Positions 1 through 9,165 are shown, counted from the stretch's first letter. The stretch: DNA of 22,898 nt from JAYZQT01 sp964412235 (GCA_964412235.1 CAYPNT010000043.1:1-22898), one strand, 5' to 3'. The notes: generated by a model not told the origin, from the sequence alone. A program made the numbers and translations.

Positions 1-375
1 CTTTAAGGGATTATTGAAATTGTAGGTGCCGTGGAATGTAGTTATAAACGGGATTCCACATCTATTCGCCGATAACCGCGCACTCCAGGCTGGAGCGCGG
101 CTCCGAACATGGATTATATCTACCCTATGAGCCTGAATTAGGTCGGAAATGGTATTTGCATTCTTCAGCATCACTAATGGATTTTTACTGTCAACAGGGG
201 CTGTAATATGAAGAGCGCCGACGCGTTCTACGTCTCGTACCATTGTACCTCCCGCAGACACCACGATAGAGACTTTTTCCGCCGCAACTAGCGCAGAGGC
301 CACATCTACCGTTCCCCGCTCAACACCCCCGGTGTCCAATCGGGGCAATATTTGCATTATTACAGGTACTTTCAT
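1..375 (-). CDS. Glycosyltransferase (GT4-like), N-terminal part, cut by window edge
   Basis: Reading the minus strand from the ATG at 375-373 gives 125 uninterrupted codons that run off the left edge, so this is a 5' fragment. The protein opens with MKVPVIMQILPRLDTGGVER, where the Gly-Gly-Val-Glu-Arg turn after the first beta strand is typical of the N-terminal Rossmann domain of GT-B fold, family 4-like glycosyltransferases. It continues with an HVRSRAPAWSARL segment and ends near FITTFHGTYNF, both common in alphaproteobacterial LPS/cell-surface glycosyltransferases. The likely role is transfer of a sugar from an activated donor to a lipid or polysaccharide acceptor at the cytoplasmic face of the inner membrane. 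Donor and acceptor cannot be read from this half. It is divergent from the hydrolase at 447, leaving 71 bases for both promoters. The C-terminal donor-binding domain is outside the window. Confidence 0.8.
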   Translation of the reverse strand, partial: MKVPVIMQILPRLDTGGVERGTVDVASALVAAEKVSIVVSAGGTMVRDVERVGALHITAPVDSKNPLVMLKNANTISDLIQAHRVDIIHVRSRAPAWSARLSANRCGIPFITTFHGTYNFNNPLK

Positions 376-446
376 CTATTCCCCATTCGATATATCAATG
401 CTTCCTGTTCTGAGAAGCCTATTTTTATCAATATAGACAAAGTTTA

Positions 447-1214
447 ATGACGCAGAAATCATTCAGACAATCAAAAATTTTACCGAGTGTTGGGGATGCC
501 GCAATTGCTTATGAATGTGTCAACGGAAATAATCCTGGAGTTATGTTTTTAGGTGGCTTTATGTCCAATATGCAGGGCACAAAGGCAATAGCTTTAGAAA
601 AATTTTGCCGCACGACCGGCCATGCATTTGTTAGGTTTGACTACAGTGGACACGGTGAATCTTCTGGAAAGTTTGTTGAAGGAACAATTGGTTCCTGGTT
701 GTCGGACGCCCTCTTAATCTTTGATTCATTTACAAATGGACCTCAAATTTTAATAGGTTCGTCGATGGGTGGCTGGATTATGCTACTGTTAGCTCTTGCC
801 CGTCCTCAAAAAGTCAGCGGTTTAATTGGAATTGCTGCTGCGCCAGATTTCACCGAAAATCTTTTATGGGAGCGATACGACGATAATGTTCGCGCTAAGC
901 TTGAGAAACATGGCGTTCACTACGAAAAAAATGATTATGGAGATGAGCCATATGTCATTACTAAGGAGCTAATTGACGAGGGAAGAAAACATCTTCTCTT
1001 ACACAAGAATATTACAATTAATTGCCCGGTACGTCTGCTTCACGGAATGCGAGACGCCTCTGTACCTTGGATGACGGCCTGTAAAATTTCAGAGAAAATT
1101 AGTTCTGAAGATGTCAGAATCGTACTGATAAAGGACGGTGATCACAGCCTTTCAAGAGATGAAGATATACACTCTCTTCAAGTGACGCTCCAAGAACTTC
1201 TTGAAAAAGATTAA
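447..1214 (+). CDS. Alpha/beta hydrolase (small serine hydrolase, ABHD10-like)
   Basis: A 255-residue single-domain alpha/beta hydrolase. The sequence shows a GGF oxyanion-region turn near residue 36, RFDYSGHGES at 63-72, the nucleophile elbow GSSMGG at 104-109 with Ser106, the acid in HGMRDASVP (Asp203) and the base in DGDHSL (His233). The triad is therefore complete. Length and the RFDYSGHGES segment resemble bacterial relatives of mitochondrial ABHD10 (an acyl-protein thioesterase/esterase); the substrate is not deducible. There is no signal peptide, so it is probably cytoplasmic. The ATG start has only a weak upstream purine tract. Its TAA stop at 1212-1214 interlocks with the stop of the convergent SDR gene at 1211-1213, leaving no room for a terminator. 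The assignment to a serine hydrolase is firm; anything narrower is inference. Confidence 0.85.
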   Translation: MTQKSFRQSKILPSVGDAAIAYECVNGNNPGVMFLGGFMSNMQGTKAIALEKFCRTTGHAFVRFDYSGHGESSGKFVEGTIGSWLSDALLIFDSFTNGPQILIGSSMGGWIMLLLALARPQKVSGLIGIAAAPDFTENLLWERYDDNVRAKLEKHGVHYEKNDYGDEPYVITKELIDEGRKHLLLHKNITINCPVRLLHGMRDASVPWMTACKISEKISSEDVRIVLIKDGDHSLSRDEDIHSLQVTLQELLEKD

Positions 1215-2066
1215 CCACTCACAAGGTTGTGAAGCCCAGAACGATAGTTCGGGAAGGCGAGTTCTACCCCGAGTTGTTCCTTTATTCTATTATTTCGTAC
1301 TCTTTTGTTATCGCGCCAAAACGTACGTGCCTTTGGTGATAGTTGTGCATCGTCTATTGATATCTCAGTTGGCGGTGAACGCCCGAGGAGATTATACGCA
1401 TACGCTGTTACGGAGGCAGGTTCTGCAGGCTCGTCGTCGCATACATTATACAGTCCCTCAGGTGCCGGTCTATTAATTGATGCAGAAAGCGCAGTTGCTA
1501 AATCCTCTACGTGTATTCTCGAAAAATAATGCCCCGGCTTAGAAATTCTAGTCGCAGTTCCAGCTTTAATTCGGTCTATAACGGAGCGACCTGGACCATA
1601 AATGCTGGCGAGTCGAAAAATTTGGGTTGGTATATTTGTTCTTCTGCCCCAGTCACGCCAACCGTTTTCTGCTAATAGTCGTCGCTCACTGCGCTGACTG
1701 GTTGGTTTGAGGGTTGAGGTCTCATCAACCCAGTTTCCATTATGGTTTCCGTATACACCTGTCGTGGACAAATACCCCACCCATCTCACACTCCCTATGT
1801 CGGCGATATCTTTTGCGTGATGATAGAGTGCTGGATCACCCTCTGGATATTAGTACATGGGTTGAATTTTCTAGAATTGACGCGGACGTCATCCTTTGTT
1901 TGCCGTCAAAAACTTCCGCTTTTATACCCAAAGCGCTAAGAGCGTGGCGTCGTTTCACATTCTGGCAAGTTCCACGGATTGTCCATCCTTCAGCATCCAG
2001 CCGGCGGGATAGTGCCATGGCGGTGTAACCCAGCCCAAAACAAAAAAGGGTCCCAATAATTTTCAT
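1211..2066 (-). pseudogene. SDR-family NAD(P)-dependent epimerase/oxidoreductase, frameshifted
   Basis: Two minus-strand frames together make one extended-SDR protein. The first part (2066 to 1836, 76 residues) starts MKIIGTLFCFGLGYTAMAL, a nucleotide-binding Rossmann start, and stops at a TGA after THVLISRG. The second part continues in the +1 frame: the codons around 1784-1834 read PEGDPALYHHAKDIADIG and lead directly into RWVGYLSTTGVYGNHNGNW (SDR Ser-Thr-Thr and Tyr region), then FRLASIYGPGRS and the C-terminal half ending at the TAA at 1211. The homology signal is continuous across the break, so this is a recent single-step frameshift, a sequencing or assembly error, or a recoding site. 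Family members resemble YeeZ-type nucleoside-diphosphate-sugar epimerases of unknown substrate. The gene follows the fzlA-like GST on the same strand and converges with the hydrolase at 447. Confidence 0.8.
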
Positions 2067-2164
2067 TTAGATATTGTCATAGCAGTTGGTCTGTTTTTAC
2101 ATTTTCTGGGAGAGACTATGGAGGTTAGTGGTTAGGAAATTGATCGGACGATATGGAGTAACTG

Positions 2165-2833
2165 TCAAAAATCTAGATCTGCATAATGCTTTGGCGGAGG
2201 TTCTCCGGGCATGTGGTCTGCAAGGATTGCTCTAAACGATGGCCGAGATTTAAGTCGCGCATACCATTCCTTTGCTGGTTTGTGGTCGACCCACGGCACA
2301 TCATTGATATAATCAAGACATGAAAAATGGGCACCAGCAGCGATATCTGCCATCGAGAATTCGTCTCCGGCTAACCAATTTCTCCTCTCAGTGAGCCAAG
2401 CAATATATTCCATATGGATGTGAAAATTTTCTCGCCCTGCGCGAATAGCGCGTGAATCGGGTGCTCCCAAACGCATCAGCCGTTTTAATAATTTCTCTCC
2501 AACCAAATTGTTGGTTACTTCATAATTGAACTTTAGGTCGAACCATGAAACTAGGCGCCTAATTTCGGCTCTCTCACTGGCTGCACCAGGATACAGCGGC
2601 GGGTGGGGACATATCTCCTCTAGGTATTCGCTGATGGCGCCCGAGTTAGCTATAACTGGTCCGCCATCTTCAACCAATACGGGCACATCGCATGCTGGGT
2701 TAAGGGCGATGAATTCCACCCTTCTCTCAGTAGGATTTTCCGCTTTTAATTCGAAGGCGAGTTTTTTTTCCCCGAGTGCAATCCGAATCTTTCGACAAAA
2801 CGGGGATAGCCATAAATGATATAGGGTCCGCAT
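2165..2833 (-). CDS. fzlA: FzlA-type glutathione S-transferase family protein
   Basis: A 222-residue protein with an N-terminal thioredoxin-like GST domain (residues 1 to about 80; LSPFCRKIRIAL at 9-20, Cys13; VPVLVEDGG; a Ser-containing NSGAISEYLEE) and an all-helical C-terminal domain (ERRNWLAGDEFSMADIAAGA). The tail PPPKHYADLDF is what I associate with FzlA of Caulobacter and other alphaproteobacteria. FzlA is a GST-fold protein that binds and curves FtsZ filaments at the division site and has lost ordinary GST catalysis. That identification is from remembered family features, so an ordinary GST is the alternative. The gene lies 66 bases downstream of gltB and 98 bases upstream of the broken SDR gene on the same strand. 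No strong Shine-Dalgarno sequence precedes the ATG, so start and expression control are less certain. Confidence 0.72.
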   Translation of the reverse strand: MRTLYHLWLSPFCRKIRIALGEKKLAFELKAENPTERRVEFIALNPACDVPVLVEDGGPVIANSGAISEYLEEICPHPPLYPGAASERAEIRRLVSWFDLKFNYEVTNNLVGEKLLKRLMRLGAPDSRAIRAGRENFHIHMEYIAWLTERRNWLAGDEFSMADIAAGAHFSCLDYINDVPWVDHKPAKEWYARLKSRPSFRAILADHMPGEPPPKHYADLDF

Positions 2834-2899
2834 TAGTACCAGTCTACCGAAACTATTGCATCGCGAAAATGGTTACCTTAACCGGGAGTTCCCTTTGTC

Positions 2900-5800
2900 T
2901 CAAGCTATGTGTTCAGCTTGTTCTTCCGAAAAGATACTTTGCTCGTACCGATGCACCATTTCGGTAGGGACTACTTGCCAGAATTTCTTGGATTCTGTAC
3001 TCCAATGATTCAGCATTTGTTCGGCAAAGGCCGATTGTGTCTCCCTATGGTGTTCTTCAACCGCGCGTTTTAACACTTTTTCCCAAAATGATGTTTGGAT
3101 TCGATGGGACATTAACGTATCTTTATTTAAATGGTTTAGGAAGCTCCCGTCGTGGTCGTAAACATAAACCATTCCGCCCGTCATCCCCGCCCCAAAATTA
3201 TCGCCTACTGGGCCGAGAATAACGGCAATCCCATTGGTCATATACTCACAGCCGTTCGATCCGCAACCTTCCACGACGACCTCTGCCCCCGAGTTCCGAA
3301 CGGCAAAGCGTTCTCCGGCCTGGCCAGCGGCAAACACTTTTCCCCCTGTAGCACCGTACAGAGCGGTATTACCTATAATGGTATTTTCGTTGGACTTTCG
3401 AGGTGCTGTGGTTGGCGGGCGGATGACAATAGTCCCACCAGATAAACCCTTACCCACGTAATCATTGGCATCTCCAAAAACCTCTAATTTTAATCCTTGC
3501 ACCGCAAATGCACCGAGGGATTGTCCCGCGGAGCCGCGCAACCTCACTGTGATATGCCCAGGTTGCAGCCCTTGCATCCCGAATTGCCGAGTGATTAAGG
3601 AGGAAAGACGGGTACCTATCGCTCGCTGTGTGTTTCGGACGTTATATTGTAGTTGCATCTTTTCTCCGCCTTCTAAAGCGGGCCTAGCATCCTCAATCAT
3701 CTGTGCGTCAAGGGTTTCGGGTACCTCATTACGGCCCTCGATTGTACAATAATGGGCACCGTCACCCGGGTCGGCTTGAATCAAAAGTGGATTGAGATCC
3801 AAATCATCAAGGTGTGGACTGCCTCGGCTTACTTGGGTGAGAAACTCTGTATGGCCAATAATTTCCTTTAACGATCGCGCTCCAAGTGATGCCAATATTT
3901 CGCGAACTTCTTCGGCGATAAAACTGAATAGGTTCACAACTTTTTCTGGGGTTCCAGTGAATTTCTCGCGCAATATATCTTGTTGTGTACAAACCCCAAC
4001 GGGACAAGTGTTTGAGTGACACTGTCGAACCATTATACAACCCATAGCTATCAGGGAGGCTGTGCCTATACCAAATTCCTCTGCACCCAAAAGTGCTGCA
4101 ATCACTACGTCTCTTCCCGTCCTAAATCCACCATCTGTTCTTATTACTACTCGATGACGCAGTTGGTTTAGGGTCAAAACTTGATGTACTTCGGATAAAC
4201 CCATTTCCCAAGGCAACCCTGCATATTTAATTGAAGATTGCGGGCTTGCACCCGTGCCTCCCGAATGGCCTGAAACTAGGATAGTATCCGCGTGCGCTTT
4301 CGCGACGCCCGCTGCTATGGTTCCAATGCCGGTTTGTGCAACTAATTTTACACAAACCTTTGCATCAGGATTAATTTGTTTCAGGTCGTAAATAAGTTGT
4401 GCTAAATCCTCAATTGAATAAATGTCATGGTGTGGCGGTGGTGATATAAGTGTTACCCCAGGGGTTGAATGACGCAATTTTGCTATAACCTCTGACACCT
4501 TTATTCCTGGAAGTTGACCACCTTCTCCCGGTTTTGCTCCTTGGGCTATTTTAATTTCAATTTCTCTGCAATTATTTAGGTATTCAGCGGTAACCCCGAA
4601 ACGCCCTGATGCAACCTGTTTTATAGCACTTGATGCGTTATCGCCGTTGGCTCTAGGTTTGTATCGAGATGAATCTTCCCCACCCTCACCCGAATCAGAT
4701 TTGGCACCAATTCGGTTCATAGCGATGGAAAGAGTTTCATGTGCTTCGGGGCTTAGTGCTCCTAAGGAAATACCAGGGGACACGAGTCGTTTGCGGATTT
4801 CGGTTATAGATTCGACTTCTTCAATCGGCACAACTTTGCGCTTTGATTCAAACTCCATTAAATCCCGTAGACTTATTGGCGGGGATTGCTGGACAGCTTC
4901 CGAATATTGTTTGTACGTTGCAAACGATTCGGTTGAGACGGATTTTTGTAATGTATGGATTTGAGAACCTTCGAAGCCATGGTTTTCACCGCTTCGGCGA
5001 TATCTATAGATACCCCCCACAGGGAGGGCAATACTATCGTGGCTAAAAGCTCTAGCGTGTAATTCGCTAATTTTTCTCTGTAAACCCGTAAGTCCAATCC
5101 CTGAAATTCGAGACGTCATACCTGGAAAATAACTCGAAACCAGCCATCGACTTAATCCGATCGCTTCAAACTTATATGCGCCGCGATAGCTGGAGAGAAT
5201 AGATATCCCCATTTTGGACATGATTTTGAGCAATCCTTGATCGATGGCATTACGGTATTGCTTCAGACAATCTTCGACAGAAATATCGCCGAAAAGATTG
5301 CGACGATGACGGTCTTTTATGGTTTCCTGTGCAAGGTAGGCATTGATGGTGGTTGCACCCACACCAAGCAGCACCGCAAAGTAATGTGTGTCTAAACATT
5401 CGGCGGAACGCACGTTTATCGAAGTATAAGTCCGTAAAGCCTGGCCAACCAGGTGGGAATGCACGGCGCCTGTTGCCAAAATCATTGGGATGGCTGCCCT
5501 ATTAGCCTTAACTTTATGATCTGATAAAATTAGGTGTGTGGCTCCACCGCGCACCGCATCTTCAGCAATGCGTTGTATTTTGTATATAGCACGGCGTAAA
5601 GCGTGTTCTCCTTTTTGCGGTCGAAAAGTGCAGTCGAGCTCTACCGCAGATTTTCCCATGTAATCCGCCATTGCGACAAATTCTGCGTTCAATAAAACTG
5701 GACTGTTTAGCTGAAGCAAATTTGTTGCGCTACCATTTTCGTCTAAGATGTTTCCAAGGTTTCCCAGGCGTGTTTTTAAACTCATTACGCCATATTCTCG

Positions 5801-7441
5801 TAAGCTATCGATGGGTGGATTCGTGACTTGACTAAAGGATTGACGAAAGAAATGGTGTAATCCTCGATATTGTTCAGATAATACCGCTAACGGTGTGTCA
5901 TCGCCCATTGAGCCCACTGCTTCCTTACCATCCTCCACCATTGGTTGTAACAAAAGTTCGAGTTCTTCTAGAGTATAACCTGCCGCCACCTGCCGCTGAC
6001 GGAGGGTTGACCTTCCATACTCTGGAGTTTCACTTTCTTTAGTGAGACCAATGTTTTCGATTGGTTTGATGTTCGTAACCCATTCACCATATGGCCGTGA
6101 TTGAGCGAGGGAGTTTTTTAATTCTTTATCGTGGTATAGCTTCCCTTCTATTAGATCGACGGCGATCATTTGGCCTGGCCCGAGACGACCCTTTTCAATA
6201 ATTTCTGTTTCACGAATGGGTACCATTCCTGTTTCAGATCCCATTACTAATAGTCCATCGACCGTCACAGTGTACCTCATAGGTCGGAGCCCGTTACGAT
6301 CAACTCCTCCTAACACCCAGCGGCCGTCGGTTGCTGTTATTGCCGCCGGCCCATCCCATGGCTCCATTACACAATTGCAGAAACTATAAAAGTCACGAAG
6401 CTTTTGGCTCATTGTCGGTTTTTGGGACCAAGCGTCGGGGATCATCAGACATTTTACCATCGGAGCAGAACGACCACTGCGAACCAAAACCTCAAACGCG
6501 TTGTCCAGAGAAGCTGAGTCCGAATTTCCTGGTTCTATGATAGGTTTAACGTCGACGATGTACTTTCCGAATGCCTCACTTTGAAGCCGGGTTTCATGGC
6601 TTCGCATCCAGTTAACGTTTCCGGATAAAGTATTTATCTCACCGTTATGAGCAAGCATGCGAAAAGGTTGGGCTAGCCTCCACGTCGGAAAAGTATTAGT
6701 CGAATACCGCTGATGATATAATGCAAAACGCGAGACAAAACGTTGATCCAACAAATCCGGATAAAAGGCGGATAATTGTTCAGCAAGAAACATTCCTTTG
6801 TAGATCAAAGATCGGCAGCTGAGCGAACAAATGTAAAAGTCTTGAATATTTTCTTTACGGGCGCGGTTTTCTATTCTTTTGCGTATTATGAATAAGTCAC
6901 GTTCCAGCTTCTCCATATTTGCATCGGCTGGGCCTTCTATCATGATCTGCTCGATTTCTGGGCGCGTAGCGCTTGCTTTTTCGCCTAACGCAGACAAATT
7001 AATTGGCACCTGACGCCAACCGTATATTGGATAACCAAACTTTAAGATTTCAGATTCAGCTATAAATCGGCATCGCTCCTGCGCCTCGAGGTCTGTGCGC
7101 GGTAAAAATGTCATACCAACGGCGATTGGCCCGGCACTTGCCGTATGTCCAGTACGGCCAACATGATCTCTAAAAAAATCTTGAGGAATTTCAACTAAAA
7201 TTCCAGCACCGTCTCCGGTCATGCCATCTGCGTCTACGGCTCCCCTATGCCAGAGTGCTTTTAGTGCTTCTATCCCTGCTTCTACAACTCGTCGGCTAGC
7301 CGTTCCGTCTATGGCTGCCACAAGTCCCACTCCGCACGCGTCGCGGTCGACAACACTTATACCCGCCTCTTGTGCAAGGCGTTCCGCTTGTTTTGGATAA
7401 CGTTTTATAAAACGACTAATATTTGTGGTATGGTTTTCCAT
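2900..7441 (-). CDS. gltB: Glutamate synthase (NADPH) large subunit
   Basis: A 1513-residue protein, the usual length for the bacterial GOGAT alpha subunit, which makes glutamate from glutamine and 2-oxoglutarate. After a short propeptide, Cys36 in DACGVG is the expected N-terminal nucleophile of the type II glutaminase domain (about 36-430). Next come the central domain (about 470-770), the FMN-binding synthase domain (about 830-1210, with VSGHSGGTGASP) and the C-terminal beta-helical GXGXG domain (about 1260-1460). The three 3Fe-4S ligands are visible as Cys1135, Cys1141 and Cys1146 (CIMVRQCHSNTC), with the spacing known for the Azospirillum enzyme. The ATG lies three bases beyond the gltD stop, so the two are almost certainly co-transcribed and translationally coupled. 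The frame is intact throughout. Confidence 0.98.
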   Translation of the reverse strand: MENHTTNISRFIKRYPKQAERLAQEAGISVVDRDACGVGLVAAIDGTASRRVVEAGIEALKALWHRGAVDADGMTGDGAGILVEIPQDFFRDHVGRTGHTASAGPIAVGMTFLPRTDLEAQERCRFIAESEILKFGYPIYGWRQVPINLSALGEKASATRPEIEQIMIEGPADANMEKLERDLFIIRKRIENRARKENIQDFYICSLSCRSLIYKGMFLAEQLSAFYPDLLDQRFVSRFALYHQRYSTNTFPTWRLAQPFRMLAHNGEINTLSGNVNWMRSHETRLQSEAFGKYIVDVKPIIEPGNSDSASLDNAFEVLVRSGRSAPMVKCLMIPDAWSQKPTMSQKLRDFYSFCNCVMEPWDGPAAITATDGRWVLGGVDRNGLRPMRYTVTVDGLLVMGSETGMVPIRETEIIEKGRLGPGQMIAVDLIEGKLYHDKELKNSLAQSRPYGEWVTNIKPIENIGLTKESETPEYGRSTLRQRQVAAGYTLEELELLLQPMVEDGKEAVGSMGDDTPLAVLSEQYRGLHHFFRQSFSQVTNPPIDSLREYGVMSLKTRLGNLGNILDENGSATNLLQLNSPVLLNAEFVAMADYMGKSAVELDCTFRPQKGEHALRRAIYKIQRIAEDAVRGGATHLILSDHKVKANRAAIPMILATGAVHSHLVGQALRTYTSINVRSAECLDTHYFAVLLGVGATTINAYLAQETIKDRHRRNLFGDISVEDCLKQYRNAIDQGLLKIMSKMGISILSSYRGAYKFEAIGLSRWLVSSYFPGMTSRISGIGLTGLQRKISELHARAFSHDSIALPVGGIYRYRRSGENHGFEGSQIHTLQKSVSTESFATYKQYSEAVQQSPPISLRDLMEFESKRKVVPIEEVESITEIRKRLVSPGISLGALSPEAHETLSIAMNRIGAKSDSGEGGEDSSRYKPRANGDNASSAIKQVASGRFGVTAEYLNNCREIEIKIAQGAKPGEGGQLPGIKVSEVIAKLRHSTPGVTLISPPPHHDIYSIEDLAQLIYDLKQINPDAKVCVKLVAQTGIGTIAAGVAKAHADTILVSGHSGGTGASPQSSIKYAGLPWEMGLSEVHQVLTLNQLRHRVVIRTDGGFRTGRDVVIAALLGAEEFGIGTASLIAMGCIMVRQCHSNTCPVGVCTQQDILREKFTGTPEKVVNLFSFIAEEVREILASLGARSLKEIIGHTEFLTQVSRGSPHLDDLDLNPLLIQADPGDGAHYCTIEGRNEVPETLDAQMIEDARPALEGGEKMQLQYNVRNTQRAIGTRLSSLITRQFGMQGLQPGHITVRLRGSAGQSLGAFAVQGLKLEVFGDANDYVGKGLSGGTIVIRPPTTAPRKSNENTIIGNTALYGATGGKVFAAGQAGERFAVRNSGAEVVVEGCGSNGCEYMTNGIAVILGPVGDNFGAGMTGGMVYVYDHDGSFLNHLNKDTLMSHRIQTSFWEKVLKRAVEEHHRETQSAFAEQMLNHWSTESKKFWQVVPTEMVHRYEQSIFSEEQAEHIA

Positions 7442-7444
7442 TTT

Positions 7445-8890
7445 CTACTCGGCGGCTACGGTGATATTAGATTCTCGCTGTGTTTGGATATACGAGTGTA
7501 TTCCGTCTGCGGCTTGTCGGCCGTCGCGGATTCCCCAAACTACTAATGATGCCCCCCGAACGATATCACCAGCGGCAAATACACCGTCAAGCTTGGTCAT
7601 CATGGTTCGGTGATTGATTTGCAACGTCCCCCATTTGCTTATTGGTAATTCTGGCATATTGAAAAGTGTTGGTAAGTCTTCGGGATCAAATCCAAGCGCT
7701 TTAATCACGAGATCTGCCTCTACATTAAAGCTAGAACCTTCCAATAGTTCCGGCGTTTGGCGACCAGATGCATCTGGTATACCCAAATGTATTTTTTGAG
7801 CACGTACGGCTGTTACCGAACCATCGCCAATGAATGCCTCCGGTGCTGCGAGCCATTCAAATATAACACCTTCCTCTTCCGCATATTGAACTTCTCGGCG
7901 AGAGCCGGGCATATTTGTACGATCCCGACGGTACAAACATTTGACCGAAGTTGCTCCTTGGCGCACTGCTGTCCGGACACAGTCCATTGCCGTGTCCCCA
8001 CCACCTATAACGACTATTTTCTTTCTCTCAGCGTTGAGCTGTCCTGATTCAAACATTGGAACCTCATCGCCAAGGCTTTTGCGGTTAGATGCAATTAAAA
8101 AATCTAGGGCCGGTACTATGTTCTCCAATCCCACCCCCGGAACATTTATGTTACGCGCTTTGTAAACACCGGTAGCGATAAGAATCGCATCGTGTTTATC
8201 CCGTATGTCCTGGAGAGACGCATCGCGCCCAACTTCAAAATTTGGAAAAAATTTAACCCCACCTAATTCGAGTAGGTCAACTCGTCGTTGGATGAGCTCT
8301 TTTTCCAACTTGAAATTGGGTATCCCATAAATTAATAAACCCCCAATTCGGTCATGACGGTCATAAACGTGAACTTGGTATCCTTTGCGCCGGAGTTGGT
8401 CGGCCGCGGCTAAACCTGCCGGGCCCGCACCCACAATTCCAATACATTGCTTTAATTCGGAAGTTGGCGACACTGGCTTCACCCACCCACGCTCAAATGC
8501 TGTATCGGTTATATATTTTTCTACTGAACCAATTGTTACAGTGCCAAGTCCCGATTGTTCAATAACACAATTTCCTTCACAGAGACGATCCTGTGGACAT
8601 ATGCGTCCACAAATTTCTGGAAGATTGTTTGTGGCTGATGAAACTTCGAAGGCTTCTTCCAGTCTCCCTTCGGCTGTCAACATTAACCAGTCTGGGATAT
8701 TATTGTGTACGGGACAGTGTACCTGGCAGAATGGCACCCCGCATTGAGAGCATCTACTGGCTTGTTCCTCTGCAGCAGCAGTGTCGAATTTTGAGTAAAT
8801 TTCCTCAAAGTCAGTACGGCGGGTATCGGCTTCCCTCTTTTCCGGCGTTTTTTGGGAAACATGAACAAATTTCAACATTTTATTGGACAT
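7445..8890 (-). CDS. gltD: Glutamate synthase (NADPH) small subunit
   Basis: The 481-residue beta subunit of GOGAT, which passes electrons from NADPH through FAD and iron-sulphur clusters to the large subunit. Two N-terminal Cys clusters are visible: Cys47, 50, 55 and 59 (CSQCGVPFCQVHC) and Cys94, 98, 104 and 108 (CGRICPQDRLCEGNC). The FAD dinucleotide motif GAGPAG is at 154-159, the NADPH motif VVIGGGDTAMDC lies around 290-305, and a C-terminal AAGDIVRGASLVVW segment completes the FAD site. The start is supported by GAGGGG a few bases upstream of the ATG. The small subunit is transcribed first, the reverse of the E. coli gltBD order. A candidate promoter lies at 8966-8994. No riboswitch or clear NtrC/sigma-54 site is visible upstream. 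Confidence 0.97.
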   Translation of the reverse strand: MSNKMLKFVHVSQKTPEKREADTRRTDFEEIYSKFDTAAAEEQASRCSQCGVPFCQVHCPVHNNIPDWLMLTAEGRLEEAFEVSSATNNLPEICGRICPQDRLCEGNCVIEQSGLGTVTIGSVEKYITDTAFERGWVKPVSPTSELKQCIGIVGAGPAGLAAADQLRRKGYQVHVYDRHDRIGGLLIYGIPNFKLEKELIQRRVDLLELGGVKFFPNFEVGRDASLQDIRDKHDAILIATGVYKARNINVPGVGLENIVPALDFLIASNRKSLGDEVPMFESGQLNAERKKIVVIGGGDTAMDCVRTAVRQGATSVKCLYRRDRTNMPGSRREVQYAEEEGVIFEWLAAPEAFIGDGSVTAVRAQKIHLGIPDASGRQTPELLEGSSFNVEADLVIKALGFDPEDLPTLFNMPELPISKWGTLQINHRTMMTKLDGVFAAGDIVRGASLVVWGIRDGRQAADGIHSYIQTQRESNITVAAE

Positions 8891-8965
8891 ATTTTCCCCT
8901 CTAGCCTCAAAGTCCTGTGAGGCATGTGTCTCATTGGTATTTTCGTGATTTTTTATTGGATGCTT

Positions 8966-8994
8966 ATCTTATAGCAATTCGGGAATGAAATCAA
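8966..8994 (-). promoter_or_regulatory. Candidate sigma-70 promoter for gltD-gltB
   Basis: On the minus strand TTGATT (8994-8989) is followed after 17 bases by TAAGAT (8971-8966), a reasonable vegetative promoter about 75 bases upstream of the gltD start. A nearby TATAAG overlaps the -10 position. It is a pattern match only. Confidence 0.35.
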
Positions 8995-9075
8995 TTATTA
9001 GGTCAACCATGATTACATAATTGTTTTTTCATGCCAATTTAAGTTTATTTTAATACCATTTAGTGCTGCCCATAC

Positions 9076-9097
9076 CCCGACATAGTACCATGTCGGG
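9076..9097. repeat. Perfect 8-bp inverted repeat in the gltD/uppP divergent region
   Basis: CCCGACAT (9076-9083) and ATGTCGGG (9090-9097) flank a 6-base spacer AGTACC. It stands out as a GC-rich element in an AT-rich gap. Neither strand has a T-run after it, so an intrinsic terminator is unlikely. An operator or transcript hairpin is possible. It lies about 80 bases before uppP and 185 bases before gltD. Confidence 0.6.
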
Positions 9098-9118
9098 ACT
9101 ATTTAATCTGCTTTGAAA

Positions 9119-9147
9119 TTTAAAATATGATATTATAAAAGTATACT
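9119..9147 (+). promoter_or_regulatory. Candidate promoter for uppP
   Basis: TATACT at 9142-9147 is a good -10 box. The -35 position, 17 bases upstream, holds only TTTAAA (9119-9124), while a nearer-consensus TTGAAA is at 9113-9118 with a longer spacer. The distance to the start codon is about 28 bases. It is a low-confidence pattern match in an AT-rich stretch. Confidence 0.3.
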
Positions 9148-9165
9148 TTCTACCGTTCGTAAATC

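Noticed and set aside
1305..1529. Plus-strand 74-codon frame opposite the SDR C-terminal half
   Set aside because: It is antisense to the conserved SDR sequence and has no domain or ribosome binding site.
3152..3445. Plus-strand reading frames opposite gltB (and similar ones opposite gltD at 8385-8747)
   Set aside because: They lie fully antisense to strongly conserved coding sequence and show no recognisable domain or start signal.
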